A DNA stretch of 64,000 nucleotides, taken from NCBI GenBank assembly GCA_016718825.1, contig JADKCL010000067.1, positions 62,001 through 126,000 on the forward strand. The letters run 5' to 3'. Shown piece by piece: positions 7,223 to 16,206 of this stretch (the stretch's first letter is position 1; the number at the start of each line of letters is the position of its first letter). The notes beneath the pieces were generated by a model. It searched no databases and had not been told where the DNA came from. It saw only the letters and a program-made list of their open reading frames with translations. This stretch comes from Bacteroidota bacterium (GTDB taxonomy: Bacteria; Bacteroidota; Bacteroidia; J057; JADKCL01). A program made the translations under genes and the position numbers.

Positions 7223-8650
7223 TTACAGGGAAGCCATTGCGGTTTTGAGCTCCTCCTCCGAAATCTTGTTGAGATTCATGTTGGCTACGCTGCCAGCTTT
7301 GGTAGTGACATTGACGGTGTTCATGTAGGCACCGTCGCCGATGCTGTAGCCAATGGCAACGACCTTCGCCTTCATTCCTGTTGGGATATTGGCAAATGTG
7401 TATTGCCCGTTTGCGGTCATCTGTCCTTCAATGACGGAGTTGATGTCCTCAAAAACCAAGAATGCCTTGGCCTTGCCTTCGAGGTTCTTGTTGCTCACGC
7501 TTGCCATGACATTGACGCGCTCGCTTTTTTCATTGTAAAATTTGTCGCAGTTGATCCAGCCCAATTCAGTGACTGCGAATGCATTCTTGGCAAAATTCTG
7601 GGCTTTCTCCTTTTCCATGTACTCCTCGATGGCTGCCAATACCTGCGGATTGTTGAACGCATCGGCGTTTCCTGCCAAAGAGGCAAACATGTTTTCGCCC
7701 GGATCACCGTTTGGAATGATGCGGGGGTCGACATTTACAAATAGCCGATCGCGTGGCGCAGTGAGCAATGAGAGGTCAAATTGCAGCGTCTGGGCGATTT
7801 CCTCAAGTGCCAAGCGATAGCAGGGGTTTTTACCTGTCAACGTTTTTGCGCTCGTAACGCGACCCGATTCATCCGTCTTCATTTCGACATAGATGGCGTC
7901 GTTGCCCACACAACGATAGCCGGTTTGCAACATAGCGCTCATGTAGCCGGCAACACTATGATTGCCATCCGCAAACTGCATCGTGGTGGGGTTGACCTTG
8001 CCATAGTCAAGGAATAGGGGCATCGCAAGATCCTTCCCAAGGTCCATTTTGGACATCGGGCGGGTTTTGCTGCCGGGTGCCTCGGCCATTGGAACCCAGT
8101 TCATGGTGCCAGCGACGTCATATTGCCCCTTGAAGAGTTGCATGTCGGGGATATAACCACCGGGAAAGTTTACCAACACCGATTTTCCGGGCGCGAGCTT
8201 TACCTTTTTGCCTTCGGCCAAGGCCTCGATATGGATCACGCCGCCCGATACGAGCATGCGGCCGTTGCTTTGTGTAGGTAAGTTGCTCAAGATCAACTCT
8301 TGCTTGTTGGCAACCTCTGTGAGCAAAATTTCCACTTCGCCTGTCACGGGGGTCCCGTCTGCATGTACAAAAGCATCCGATGGAATCAGCAACTCCGTGC
8401 CTTCCTCTCCGATCAGAACCAGCGGACGGTGGGGTTGCTGAAAGTGATGCGTCTCTGGCGAACGGGTTTTCTCAAGCAACCGCAAGCATTCGTTTTCACG
8501 GTCTTGCTGCTTTTGGCCATCGTCCACACCACCACTTGCGGCTTGTGAACCGGGGGGTTGTGCCCAAATCGAAACTGCGACCAGCATAAACAGGCACGAA
8601 AAACCTGTCATTCGAAGTCCTTGAGGTAACCAAGCGTTGAAATTTTTCAT
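7223..8650 (-). CDS. Exported protein of unknown family, paralogue of the upstream gene product
   Basis: Predicted 475-residue exported protein with a signal peptide ending near SIWAQ. The product is not recognised. It is a clear paralogue of the gene at 8836-10341: both have a block of the form AFVHADGTPVTGEVE...LSNLPT...GGVIHIEA (about 100-150), then MNWVPM, and near the C-terminus a GWINCD motif followed by a beta-rich, carboxypeptidase-regulatory-like end. It is probably the last gene of the minus-strand operon that begins with the His-repeat protein, since a terminator at 7165-7208 follows. I chose the ATG at 8650. In-frame starts at 8662 and 8716 would lengthen the segment before the signal peptide. 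Confidence 0.7.
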   Translation of the reverse strand: MKNFNAWLPQGLRMTGFSCLFMLVAVSIWAQPPGSQAASGGVDDGQKQQDRENECLRLLEKTRSPETHHFQQPHRPLVLIGEEGTELLIPSDAFVHADGTPVTGEVEILLTEVANKQELILSNLPTQSNGRMLVSGGVIHIEALAEGKKVKLAPGKSVLVNFPGGYIPDMQLFKGQYDVAGTMNWVPMAEAPGSKTRPMSKMDLGKDLAMPLFLDYGKVNPTTMQFADGNHSVAGYMSAMLQTGYRCVGNDAIYVEMKTDESGRVTSAKTLTGKNPCYRLALEEIAQTLQFDLSLLTAPRDRLFVNVDPRIIPNGDPGENMFASLAGNADAFNNPQVLAAIEEYMEKEKAQNFAKNAFAVTELGWINCDKFYNEKSERVNVMASVSNKNLEGKAKAFLVFEDINSVIEGQMTANGQYTFANIPTGMKAKVVAIGYSIGDGAYMNTVNVTTKAGSVANMNLNKISEEELKTAMASL

Positions 8651-8835
8651 GAGCGATGGCATTTTACAAACATTGTGAGCTCGGCTGGAAGCAACCAGCA
8701 TGGACACATAACGCATTCTCCGTCGATAAATTGTGCGTAGTTGAAATTAAATCAATCGATTCGAAGTTACAAGGTCTCTAGCGAATCCATGGATCAAAAT
8801 GCGGACTTTGTGACATGGTTTGTCCACCTGACGCA

Positions 8836-10341
8836 TCACAGCGCTTCCAGTTTTTGTACGAGTTCCTGTTCGCTGACGCGCTGCATTTCCAATTTGCCGG
8901 CTTTCCCTTGTTCGGTTTGGACTCCTAGTTGGCCAAATGAAATGCCGGTGGCAGGATTGGAGGAAAGCGCAATGATTTTTGCGGACATACCTTTGGGAAC
9001 ACGGATGAATTCTGCTTTTCCGTTGGATCCACTTTTGCAAGGCAGGACTGCCCTCAAGGAATCAAACAGCAAGAAAACCGATGTCCCGGGCGGTGCCCCG
9101 ACGATGGTTGCCTCGATATCTACAAAGTCACTGTTGCGAACGAAGGCATCACAGTTGATCCAGCCAAGATCGGTCGCATGCATCGCATCTCGTGCAAAGT
9201 TGCGAATCCGTGTTTCCTCGATTCGTCTTGCCTGTGTCTGATTCAATTGCCGAACCGCATTTCTTGTCGTTTCGTCGAGTTGGATGGAAGGATTGTCGGC
9301 CATCGACACAAAAGAAGTTTCATTCTGACCGCCCTTCGAAGGTAGTTTGATGTTCAACTGCACGGTCACCGCCCGGTGCCCATCGATACTTGTCCAAGGC
9401 ATTCGTGACACAATCTCCACCACTGCCTTCTGAAAGCAGGGTTCGTCGGCCCCGGTTACCTGAATCCGTGTCGGTTTGCCTTGACGACTGAATTCGATAC
9501 GGACGTCCAATCTTTCGCTGCCGACACAGGGATATTGTTCCTTCAGCATTTTGAGAATGTACTGCGAAGCGAAAGTTCGGGTCTTGGAAAAGCGTTGATT
9601 TTGGTTGTCGATGGTTCCCATTTCGGTCATGGGCGTGATCTTGGCGAGCAAGTCAGCATCGTCATAGGTAAAGCGATCATCATAGGCAGGGGCTCCCTTG
9701 CCGAAATCCCCGGATTTTTGATTCGTGCGGAATTCAAAACTGTTGTTAGTGTTGGCAGGAGCGCCGGGTGCCACCATCGGGACCCAGTTCATTGCCCCGC
9801 TTGTGTCTTGAACGCCTCCAAACAAGATCATATTGGGGTCTTTTTCTTCGAATTGCAGTTCGATGGTCTTGCCAGGGGCCAATTTGAGCGGCTTGCCTTC
9901 GGAGGTGGCTTCCAAATAGACAACACCGCCGGAGTACAGGGGCTTTCCGTCGGACACGGTCGGTAGGTTACCCAAAATCAGACCAGCCTTGGTGTTGATT
10001 TCTGTCATCGTAAATTCGATGGGGCCGGTGACTGGACTCCCGTTTTCGTGCACAAACGCCGTAGCATCTACCATGGCCACGGTTCCTGATTTGCCATTGA
10101 CAAACTCGGTCTTTGCGTTTGGGATGATCGCTTTAGTGGTTGCGGGAGCGAATTTGGCCGCGGAAGCAAGTGCCTGGAAAGAGGCTTTTTGCCCAATTTC
10201 AGCATCTTCGCCATCCCCCAATCTTTGAGAAGTTTGGCCGAATGCGGTGATCGAACAGGCTGCCAAGATAAGAACGGCAACGGCATGAAAGCACGTCATT
10301 CGCAGCATGTTCCAATCGGGGTATTGAAGTTTTTTGTGCAT
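8836..10341 (-). CDS. Exported protein of unknown family, second paralogue
   Basis: Predicted 501-residue protein with an N-terminal export signal (hydrophobic residues about 15-32, LILAACSITAFGQ). The LAAC segment could act as a lipobox, or cleavage could fall after AFG. Blocks shared with the downstream gene are AFVHENGSPVTGPIEF, LGNLPTVSDGK, MNWVPM and DLGWINCD. A region with CVGSERLDVRIEF and a later Cys resembles a small TonB-like or energy-coupling fold only loosely, so I give no function. The ATG at 10341 begins the signal peptide. The longer frame to 10431 would nearly touch the upstream gene. Co-directional gaps of 116 and 185 bases suggest a shared transcript with both neighbours. 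Confidence 0.7.
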   Translation of the reverse strand: MHKKLQYPDWNMLRMTCFHAVAVLILAACSITAFGQTSQRLGDGEDAEIGQKASFQALASAAKFAPATTKAIIPNAKTEFVNGKSGTVAMVDATAFVHENGSPVTGPIEFTMTEINTKAGLILGNLPTVSDGKPLYSGGVVYLEATSEGKPLKLAPGKTIELQFEEKDPNMILFGGVQDTSGAMNWVPMVAPGAPANTNNSFEFRTNQKSGDFGKGAPAYDDRFTYDDADLLAKITPMTEMGTIDNQNQRFSKTRTFASQYILKMLKEQYPCVGSERLDVRIEFSRQGKPTRIQVTGADEPCFQKAVVEIVSRMPWTSIDGHRAVTVQLNIKLPSKGGQNETSFVSMADNPSIQLDETTRNAVRQLNQTQARRIEETRIRNFARDAMHATDLGWINCDAFVRNSDFVDIEATIVGAPPGTSVFLLFDSLRAVLPCKSGSNGKAEFIRVPKGMSAKIIALSSNPATGISFGQLGVQTEQGKAGKLEMQRVSEQELVQKLEAL

Positions 10342-10457
10342 GATGAAGGCGAATTGGCGTAGAATGGAAGTGTAAGACAACCAAGGGGATGGCCCCTGAG
10401 CCGTAAAATGGAGAACAAAACCAGGTAACAAGTCCGAGGGCCCCGTAGGATCCTTTG

Positions 10458-12824
10458 TTAATTGCTGTCAGTATCCGGCACGGGCGGAGGTGCGTCAGCG
10501 GGAGCATTGGGGTCCTTTGCAGGGCCGCCACCGGGACCATAAAGCTGCTTCAGGCTTTCAAGGTTTTTCCTTTCCTCGGGATACATGCGCACAAGCCATA
10601 TATACTTCTGCCGTTTGATCAGCTCCCGAATCATGATTTCCTTGGTTTCTTCTTTGGAAAGCTTGTGATAGTTGAGCTTCGCTTCACCTTTTTCATTCCG
10701 GCCCAGTCCTTGGATGGTCGAGACCACGATCCGGATAGGATAGTATGTGCCCTTTTTTACCACATAATCCTCTACCACGGCCAATCCCTTGGTGGTTTCC
10801 ACGACATTACCCTGTGTGACACCGCTGTAGCGGTTCTCAAGTTTGCAGTAAAGACGGTGACGCGTGAATTGGAACTTGATCTCCTTGCCGATTTTTTCCA
10901 TCGCTGTCGTATGGTCGCGCATGTTCGGGTCGCAAGGAATCTTGACTTTGTTCAAATCCGCATGCCGCATCCGCAACTCGGTACACGACAAACCCGACAT
11001 ATCCTTGTGCTTGATGACAATTTGAGGATAACACTTCATGCTCAAATCTTGATGTGTAATCCTTACCGCCGGCTTGTAACAAACTGTGCTCAAGCTTTTG
11101 TGGCTCACTTTGTAGCGCGGCAAACAAGCAGAGGACAGGTTCTGGTGCTTGACCTTGGGTGTTGGATAACATTTGGACTGGACATCCATATGTTTGACAC
11201 GCGTGCGTTGGTAGCAATTATTGCTCAGGTCTTTGTGATTGACATTCAATCGGGGATAACAAACCTGCGCGAGGTCCTTGTGGCGCATCCGAATTCTCGG
11301 ATAACAAGCTTGGTTCAGGCCATGGGTGCTGAATTTTTTCCGGTCCTCACGGAGCTGTTTCTGGGCAAGATTTCCAAATGGATTCCGCGCATCATTCAGG
11401 TTCTTGTGGCGAATGCCAATGGTCGGAGGATAGTAGCGATTGAGGCTCCGGTGCCTGGAGTCGATCAATGGGGGACGCATGAGATTGAGCGAACGGTGCC
11501 TTGCATTGGCAACAGGCTGCCGCTTTTGGTTCAGGTACTGATGTCTCGATGCGACGTTTGGAGGGTAGAAGCGGTTCAGGTTACGGTGTCTGGCGTTGGC
11601 AACGGGCTGTCGCTTCTGGTTTAAATACTGATGTCTGGATGCCACGGATGGCGGGTAGAAGCGATTCAGATTGCGATGTCTGGCATTGGCGACGGGCTGA
11701 CGCTTCTGGTTTAAATACTGATGCCTGCCGGCCACCACTGGCGGGCGGTAGCGATTCAGGTTTTGGTGGCGCGCACTCGCCACGTTTTGACGGTAGAGAT
11801 TGAGGTTCCGGTGGTTGGCCCGCGCTGTGCGCTGCGTGTACCGATTCGTGTTGGGATGCCTTGGATTCGCCACGCGTTGCGTGTAGCGGTTGAGGTTTTG
11901 GTGCGCAGGCCTACGCGGTCCGCGCATCGTGTAATTGCTCAAGCTCCGGTGGCGTGCCTGACTTGCGCGCTGACTGTATCGACTCAGATTCTGGTGTGTA
12001 TTCCTGCTGGGTTGCCTTTGGGTATAGCGGCTGAGGCTCCGGTGGGCGGTGCGCTGCGAGCGTTGACTGTACCGGCTCAGATTTTTGTGCCTGCGGCGAG
12101 GATCCTGTTGCGCATACCTGCTCAAGTTGCGGTGGGCGCGCGGACTTGCTTGTTGTTGCTGTGCGCGTCTACTCAGATTTTGATGGCTGCGACGTCCAGG
12201 GTTTTGTTGGGCATAACGGTTGATGTTCCGATGGTTGCGTGCGGTCGCTTGTTGTTGCTGCGTGCGGCGGCTGAGATTTTGGTGGCTACGCGCAGAGGCC
12301 TGCTGTTGCCGCGAGCGTCTGCTCAAGTTTTGATGACCGCGTTGGGCGGCCTGCTGTTGTCTCGACTTGGTGCTCAATGAGGCATGGCTACGGCTGCGCG
12401 TACCCTGTTGCATACGCTTTTGGCTCAGCGAGTTGTGTGAAACGCTGCGACCTCCTTGATGCGGACTGCGGCGCTGACTAAGGTTCTGGTGGCGACGTGG
12501 GCCAGACGCAGCACTGCGGTAGGACCGTTGACTGAGCGAGCGGTGACGTGGATTGCGCTGGGCTTGCACCCTTTTGCGACTGAGGTCTTTGTGGGTGCGT
12601 GATAGATTGCGCTGACGGTAATTGTTGAGGCTTTGCTGCTTGTTGCGCAGCCGGTCGGCGCGTTGTTGACGGCTGTGATTTCCTTGGGGGGTGTAAATAC
12701 GGGGTTTTTGACGGGCGGATGGATCAATCCGCTGCGCCGTAAGTTCCTTTGGAACTGCCATCGCTGCTGAAATCAGCAGGCAGACAAAGATATATTTGAA
12801 AACAGCCTTGATAACCGGCTTCAA
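10458..12824 (-). CDS. Exported, strongly basic His-Asn-Leu repeat protein of undescribed family
   Basis: Predicted 788-residue exported protein (signal peptide about residues 1-31). From about residue 77 to 638 it consists of roughly 34 tandem units of about 15 residues, each built on (R/x)H-x-(N/D/S)-L-(N/S)-(R/x)-(Y/x), for example HRNLNRFYPPSVASR and HQYLNQKRQPVANAR. Early units are rich in Arg, Gln and Asn with almost no acidic residues. The last eight or so units change to the form HKDLSNNCYQRTRVK, with a Cys seven positions after the His. A non-repetitive C-terminal domain of about 150 residues ends in a Pro-rich tail. It is the first gene of a likely operon with two paralogous exported proteins. 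Binding of a polyanion, metal or heme is conceivable from composition, but nothing here proves it. Confidence 0.75.
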   Translation of the reverse strand: MKPVIKAVFKYIFVCLLISAAMAVPKELTAQRIDPSARQKPRIYTPQGNHSRQQRADRLRNKQQSLNNYRQRNLSRTHKDLSRKRVQAQRNPRHRSLSQRSYRSAASGPRRHQNLSQRRSPHQGGRSVSHNSLSQKRMQQGTRSRSHASLSTKSRQQQAAQRGHQNLSRRSRQQQASARSHQNLSRRTQQQQATARNHRNINRYAQQNPGRRSHQNLSRRAQQQQASPRAHRNLSRYAQQDPRRRHKNLSRYSQRSQRTAHRSLSRYTQRQPSRNTHQNLSRYSQRASQARHRSLSNYTMRGPRRPAHQNLNRYTQRVANPRHPNTNRYTQRTARANHRNLNLYRQNVASARHQNLNRYRPPVVAGRHQYLNQKRQPVANARHRNLNRFYPPSVASRHQYLNQKRQPVANARHRNLNRFYPPNVASRHQYLNQKRQPVANARHRSLNLMRPPLIDSRHRSLNRYYPPTIGIRHKNLNDARNPFGNLAQKQLREDRKKFSTHGLNQACYPRIRMRHKDLAQVCYPRLNVNHKDLSNNCYQRTRVKHMDVQSKCYPTPKVKHQNLSSACLPRYKVSHKSLSTVCYKPAVRITHQDLSMKCYPQIVIKHKDMSGLSCTELRMRHADLNKVKIPCDPNMRDHTTAMEKIGKEIKFQFTRHRLYCKLENRYSGVTQGNVVETTKGLAVVEDYVVKKGTYYPIRIVVSTIQGLGRNEKGEAKLNYHKLSKEETKEIMIRELIKRQKYIWLVRMYPEERKNLESLKQLYGPGGGPAKDPNAPADAPPPVPDTDSN
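10920..12595 (-). repeat. In-frame 45-bp (15-codon) repeat array inside the His-repeat gene
   Basis: About 34 coding units, each with one near-invariant His. At 11503-11735 the DNA shows a higher-order repeat of exactly 90 bp: blocks beginning at 11503, 11593 and 11683, each starting GC(A/G)TTGGC, are nearly identical and correspond to paired units. Most other units have diverged at DNA level while keeping the protein pattern. Confidence 0.85.
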
Positions 12825-12851
12825 TAATTACTTGATCTCACTCGTCTTGCG

Positions 12852-12882
12852 CCAAGATACAACATCCTTTTCAGACCACCAA
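12852..12882 (-). promoter_or_regulatory. Possible promoter of the His-repeat operon
   Basis: On the minus strand TTGG (12882-12879), 19 bases and TATCTTGG (12859-12852) match the Bacteroidota consensus with one mismatch in each element, 27 bases before the start codon. Confidence 0.4.
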
Positions 12883-13044
12883 GGTTTTCCACAAACGGTG
12901 TGGATAAAGTTCAAAAAACCACTCTTGCAGCACGCTGAGCGGCTTGGGCCAAGCGTCGTTTTGGTGGCAATGAACTGATGGTTTGGAAGCAAAATATCCC
13001 CTCCAACGGTTGATATCCGCAGGAGGGGACATTTGTCAGAAAAA

Positions 13045-13542
13045 TTATTCGCGAATTTCGATCGAGCAAGTTTCCTTGCCAGTGCAAGTGCTGATCAGCT
13101 CGCCATTTTTAAAGTATTCAAGTTTACCCCAAAATTCGTGGCATTCGTCGACGCCAGGGTAAAAGTCCACTTCGAAGGTGTCGACGCCAAACGTGTCTTT
13201 GGTGACGATGTAAACGTATTGATATAAGAGACCCTTTTGAATCGTTTTTGGGCTTGTGGAGTATTTAAACGGACCAATTTTGCCATCAGAAGGGTCTTCG
13301 GAGAGGGCAGCAAATGGGCCCTGAAACCCGTTGGTGCTCAGCATGACTGACACTGCATTAGGGCGCCAGACCGTTTGCGCATAGTTTGCGCCATTGGAGT
13401 CCACCAAGTAGGTGGCCTCAAAAAACTGACCGGTTTCCGAGATCGTGATCGTGCCGGATTCCTTGCAACGGTCACATCCTTGCGTGAACAGGATCACGGC
13501 AGGAGCGAGCAGCATGAACAAAAACAAAGACTTCAATTTCAT
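13045..13542 (-). CDS. Small lipoprotein of unknown function
   Basis: Predicted 165-residue protein with a lipoprotein signal ending LFTQGCDRC (lipidated Cys near residue 23). The mature part is short and beta-rich, with further Cys residues near the end (ECHEFWG, STCTGKETCS) that could form disulfides. No family is recognised. It lies upstream of the His-repeat gene on the same strand with a 220-base gap. A hairpin at 12997-13029 (TCCCCTCC/GGAGGGGA) sits just after its stop, so it is probably a separate transcript. Confidence 0.65.
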   Translation of the reverse strand: MKLKSLFLFMLLAPAVILFTQGCDRCKESGTITISETGQFFEATYLVDSNGANYAQTVWRPNAVSVMLSTNGFQGPFAALSEDPSDGKIGPFKYSTSPKTIQKGLLYQYVYIVTKDTFGVDTFEVDFYPGVDECHEFWGKLEYFKNGELISTCTGKETCSIEIRE

Positions 13543-13931
13543 AGTCGAATACGTTTTTTGACAGTCAAGTACAGATGCAGCAAAAATCTACTGTAAAGAA
13601 TGGCCAAAATGCACATTCTCTACCACGATGCCAAATTTTTTGTAGAGGATCCCGTATTTCAATCCCAGGCGTACCTCCACTCTTCGCACCGATTTACCAT
13701 CACTTCAGGAAACCCAAGAATCACGATTGCTATACAATGATAGTCCAAATTCATGGATTAGTCAACAATCTGAATGAAAAAGTTGGTGTTTTTGTTGGGA
13801 ATCCTCAATTGTACAACAATGCAAACGGCAAGCCGTTCCACTGTTCATAACGGCCACATCGCCACGCCCGGCAACGCTTAACTTTGTTTTTGGCCTCGAC
13901 TGGAAGGTGTCTCAAAACCAATTTGTAGAAA
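13543..13931. other. 389-bp intergenic region, nothing recognised
   Basis: Divergent region between a minus-strand lipoprotein gene and a plus-strand O-methyltransferase gene, so it should hold both promoters. TAACTTTG at about 13881-13888 is a perfect -7 element for the plus strand, though no TTTG lies at the usual distance. A 91-codon frame at 13575-13850 lacks any protein character. Confidence 0.4.
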
Positions 13932-14570
13932 ATGGATTTCATTGCCCCTGATCTTCAGGCTTATTCAGAGCGATTTACCAGCCCCGAACCCGAAGTGTTG
14001 GCGGCCTTGAACCGTGAAACGTGGCTCAAAGTCCCAATGCCCAGAATGCTCTCAGGCCACATTCAGGGACGGATGCTCGCATTCTTTTCAAAAATGCTTC
14101 GCCCCCGACGCATCCTGGAAATCGGCACATACACCGGCTATTCTGCCATCTGCCTTGCCGAAGGCTTGTCCTCGGACGGAAAACTCGACACCCTCGACAT
14201 CAACGCGGACCTGGAAGAAATGGCCCTTCGGTATTTTGAAGCCGCAGGGCTGTCCCAAAGGGTCAAGATGCACATCGGCGATGCCCGGAAACTCATCCCC
14301 GATTTGGATGGACCTTACGATTTGGTTTTTATCGATGCCGACAAGGAAAGTTATTGTGACTACCTCGACCTTGTACTGCCCAAAATGAGGGCGGGAGCCG
14401 TGATTTTAGCCGACAATGTCCTCTGGAGCGGTAAAGTCCTCGACCCGAAAATCACTGATTTGGAAACCCAAGGACTACGAAACTTCGTACAAAAGGTCGC
14501 CTCCCGTGATGATTTGGAATTTGTGCTGTTGCCGGTAAGAGACGGTATCATGGCTGTGATGAAAAAATAA
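13932..14570 (+). CDS. O-methyltransferase (Methyltransf_3 family)
   Basis: Predicted 212-residue soluble enzyme of the cation-dependent catechol/caffeoyl-CoA O-methyltransferase family. SAM motif I is ILEIGTYTGYSAICLAEGL (about residues 61-79). The acidic strand LDTLDIN follows, and the metal-site signature DLVFIDADKESYCDYLD (about 130-146) and DNVLWSGKV (about 160-168) are both present. The length is normal. The acceptor is unknown. The next gene starts 4 bases after its stop, so it is transcribed with the lytic transglycosylase. Confidence 0.9.
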   Translation: MDFIAPDLQAYSERFTSPEPEVLAALNRETWLKVPMPRMLSGHIQGRMLAFFSKMLRPRRILEIGTYTGYSAICLAEGLSSDGKLDTLDINADLEEMALRYFEAAGLSQRVKMHIGDARKLIPDLDGPYDLVFIDADKESYCDYLDLVLPKMRAGAVILADNVLWSGKVLDPKITDLETQGLRNFVQKVASRDDLEFVLLPVRDGIMAVMKK

Positions 14571-14574
14571 GCGC

Positions 14575-16191
14575 ATGAAAAAAATTCTCACTGCACTTTT
14601 TGCAGTATTGCTTTTTGGCAAGGTTTCCGGTTTCAATGAAATTCCGGAAAAGATGGAATACTGCGGAATGGAGCTTGTCATCGACGCAGATGCACGGGCC
14701 CTTCTCAGCGAATCCGTAACGAAAATCAAGCGCTACCCGACCTCATTCCAATCCATGGTGGATCGCGGAAATATCTTTTTCCCTTTTGTGGAGGAAGCGC
14801 TTTCCCTGCGGGGCGTTCCCGATGACCTCAAGTACATTGTGATCATGGAGAGCGCCTTTGTGGGTGATGCCGTTTCCTCATCCAATGCAGTCGGTTTTTG
14901 GCAGTTCAAGGAACAAAGTGGACGGGAATCCGGCTTGGTGATCGATGAATATGTGGACGAACGCAAGCACATTTTTTTGTCGAGTCTCGGCGCCGCAAAG
15001 TATTTCTATACCATTGCCCGCTATTTTGACAACTACCTTTTTGCGATCGTCGGCTACAACCGCGGGCCGGTAGGGGCCTTGCCATTTATCGTCAACGATG
15101 AACTCGGCAGTAAAAAGGTCAAAATCACCAAAGACACACATTGGTATGCGCTCAAGGCCATCGCGCACAAAATCGCCTACCAAGACGCCATCCACAAAGC
15201 TGATCCGCCAATGTGGTTGCAACCGCTGTCGACCAATGGGGAAACGGATGTCAAAAAGCTTGCCGATGCTGCCGGACTGTCCATCGACGATTTCCGCAAA
15301 TACAATCTTTGGATCAAGGGCGCAAAGCTGCCTGAAGGAAAGTCGTTTATCTACTACGTGCCAAGGCAGGGAAAACAAGATTTGGCGGCCTTGCGTCATG
15401 TGCGTGGCAGCGCCGGCAACACCAAACAAATTGGAGGCGGGAATCCTGTCAAGGTGGAGGTGAAACCCAAAGCCAAGCCCGTTGTGGAAACGGAGGCAAG
15501 GGATACAAGACGATTCACCTACCTTGAGGCCAATCAAGATCCCCAATTGGGCGCAGAATATGTCCGCGTCAAAAAAGGGGAGAGTCTTGTCGAAATTGCC
15601 GTTCGCTACAAGCTGAAGCCCAAAAAGCTCAAGGAACTCAATGGGTTTTCAAACAGCTACCGTCCGCAGGAAGGGGATTTGGTTTACCTCAAAGCCGCAA
15701 AGTCGAGGTACTTCCACATTGTGCAACCAGGAGAATCGCTCGAAAAAATTGCTGTTCAATACGCAACTACCGTGGAAAAATTGCGTGACAAGAATCGGAT
15801 GACAGGCAACAATGTTTTCGCTGGACAAAAACTGAGCCTGAAAAAGAAGGTCGCCAAAGGTTCCAAGCCGACCTTGTTGGCTGCTCCCTCCATCGAAGCG
15901 CCCTTGGAAGTGGAGGAAATTACCGAGAAACCTGTCATTGTGCCTGAAAAGAAGGTCGATGTCGTAATTCCCAATTCGGCTGGCTTGCTCGATGATCCGG
16001 CTGCTTATCGGTTGGCTGACTTCGAATCCAAATGGGTGACCCATACGGTTGCGCAGAATGAATCCGTCTGGAAAATTGCCAAGAAATATGGTGCATTTGC
16101 CGAGGTTGTCAAAAAGGTCAATGGATTGGCCAGCAATGAGGTTAAGCCCGGCACCGAACTCAAAATTCTGCAAGTCTTGGATCGAAAGTAA
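14575..16191 (+). CDS. Periplasmic lytic transglycosylase with three LysM domains (MltD-like)
   Basis: Predicted 538-residue exported enzyme with a signal peptide (about 1-20). An SLT (family 1) transglycosylase domain covers about 60-200, with the catalytic Glu in VIMESAF (about residue 92) followed by NAVGFWQF and later VGYNRGP. After a basic linker come three LysM modules at about 327-373, 377-420 and 489-533, each starting with a GES or NES loop. It would bind and cleave peptidoglycan in the periplasm. The absence of a lipobox Cys suggests it is not a lipoprotein. It follows the O-methyltransferase gene by 4 bases and converges with the next gene, only 15 bases away. Confidence 0.9.
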   Translation: MKKILTALFAVLLFGKVSGFNEIPEKMEYCGMELVIDADARALLSESVTKIKRYPTSFQSMVDRGNIFFPFVEEALSLRGVPDDLKYIVIMESAFVGDAVSSSNAVGFWQFKEQSGRESGLVIDEYVDERKHIFLSSLGAAKYFYTIARYFDNYLFAIVGYNRGPVGALPFIVNDELGSKKVKITKDTHWYALKAIAHKIAYQDAIHKADPPMWLQPLSTNGETDVKKLADAAGLSIDDFRKYNLWIKGAKLPEGKSFIYYVPRQGKQDLAALRHVRGSAGNTKQIGGGNPVKVEVKPKAKPVVETEARDTRRFTYLEANQDPQLGAEYVRVKKGESLVEIAVRYKLKPKKLKELNGFSNSYRPQEGDLVYLKAAKSRYFHIVQPGESLEKIAVQYATTVEKLRDKNRMTGNNVFAGQKLSLKKKVAKGSKPTLLAAPSIEAPLEVEEITEKPVIVPEKKVDVVIPNSAGLLDDPAAYRLADFESKWVTHTVAQNESVWKIAKKYGAFAEVVKKVNGLASNEVKPGTELKILQVLDRK

Positions 16192-16206
16192 GCCGGCAGT
16201 TGCAGG

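Noticed and set aside
10455..11624. 389-codon plus-strand frame through the His-repeat gene
   Set aside because: It is the antisense of the repeat array, and its apparent repeats merely mirror the real ones. The minus-strand frame has a signal peptide and consistent unit pattern.
10920..12595. Regularly spaced repeats that could suggest a CRISPR array
   Set aside because: The repeats are contiguous, in frame every 45 bp and code for a protein. There are no unique spacers and no cas genes.
13575..13850. 91-codon plus-strand frame in the 13.5-13.9 kb gap
   Set aside because: Composition is not protein-like, there is no promoter at its start and no domain is recognised.
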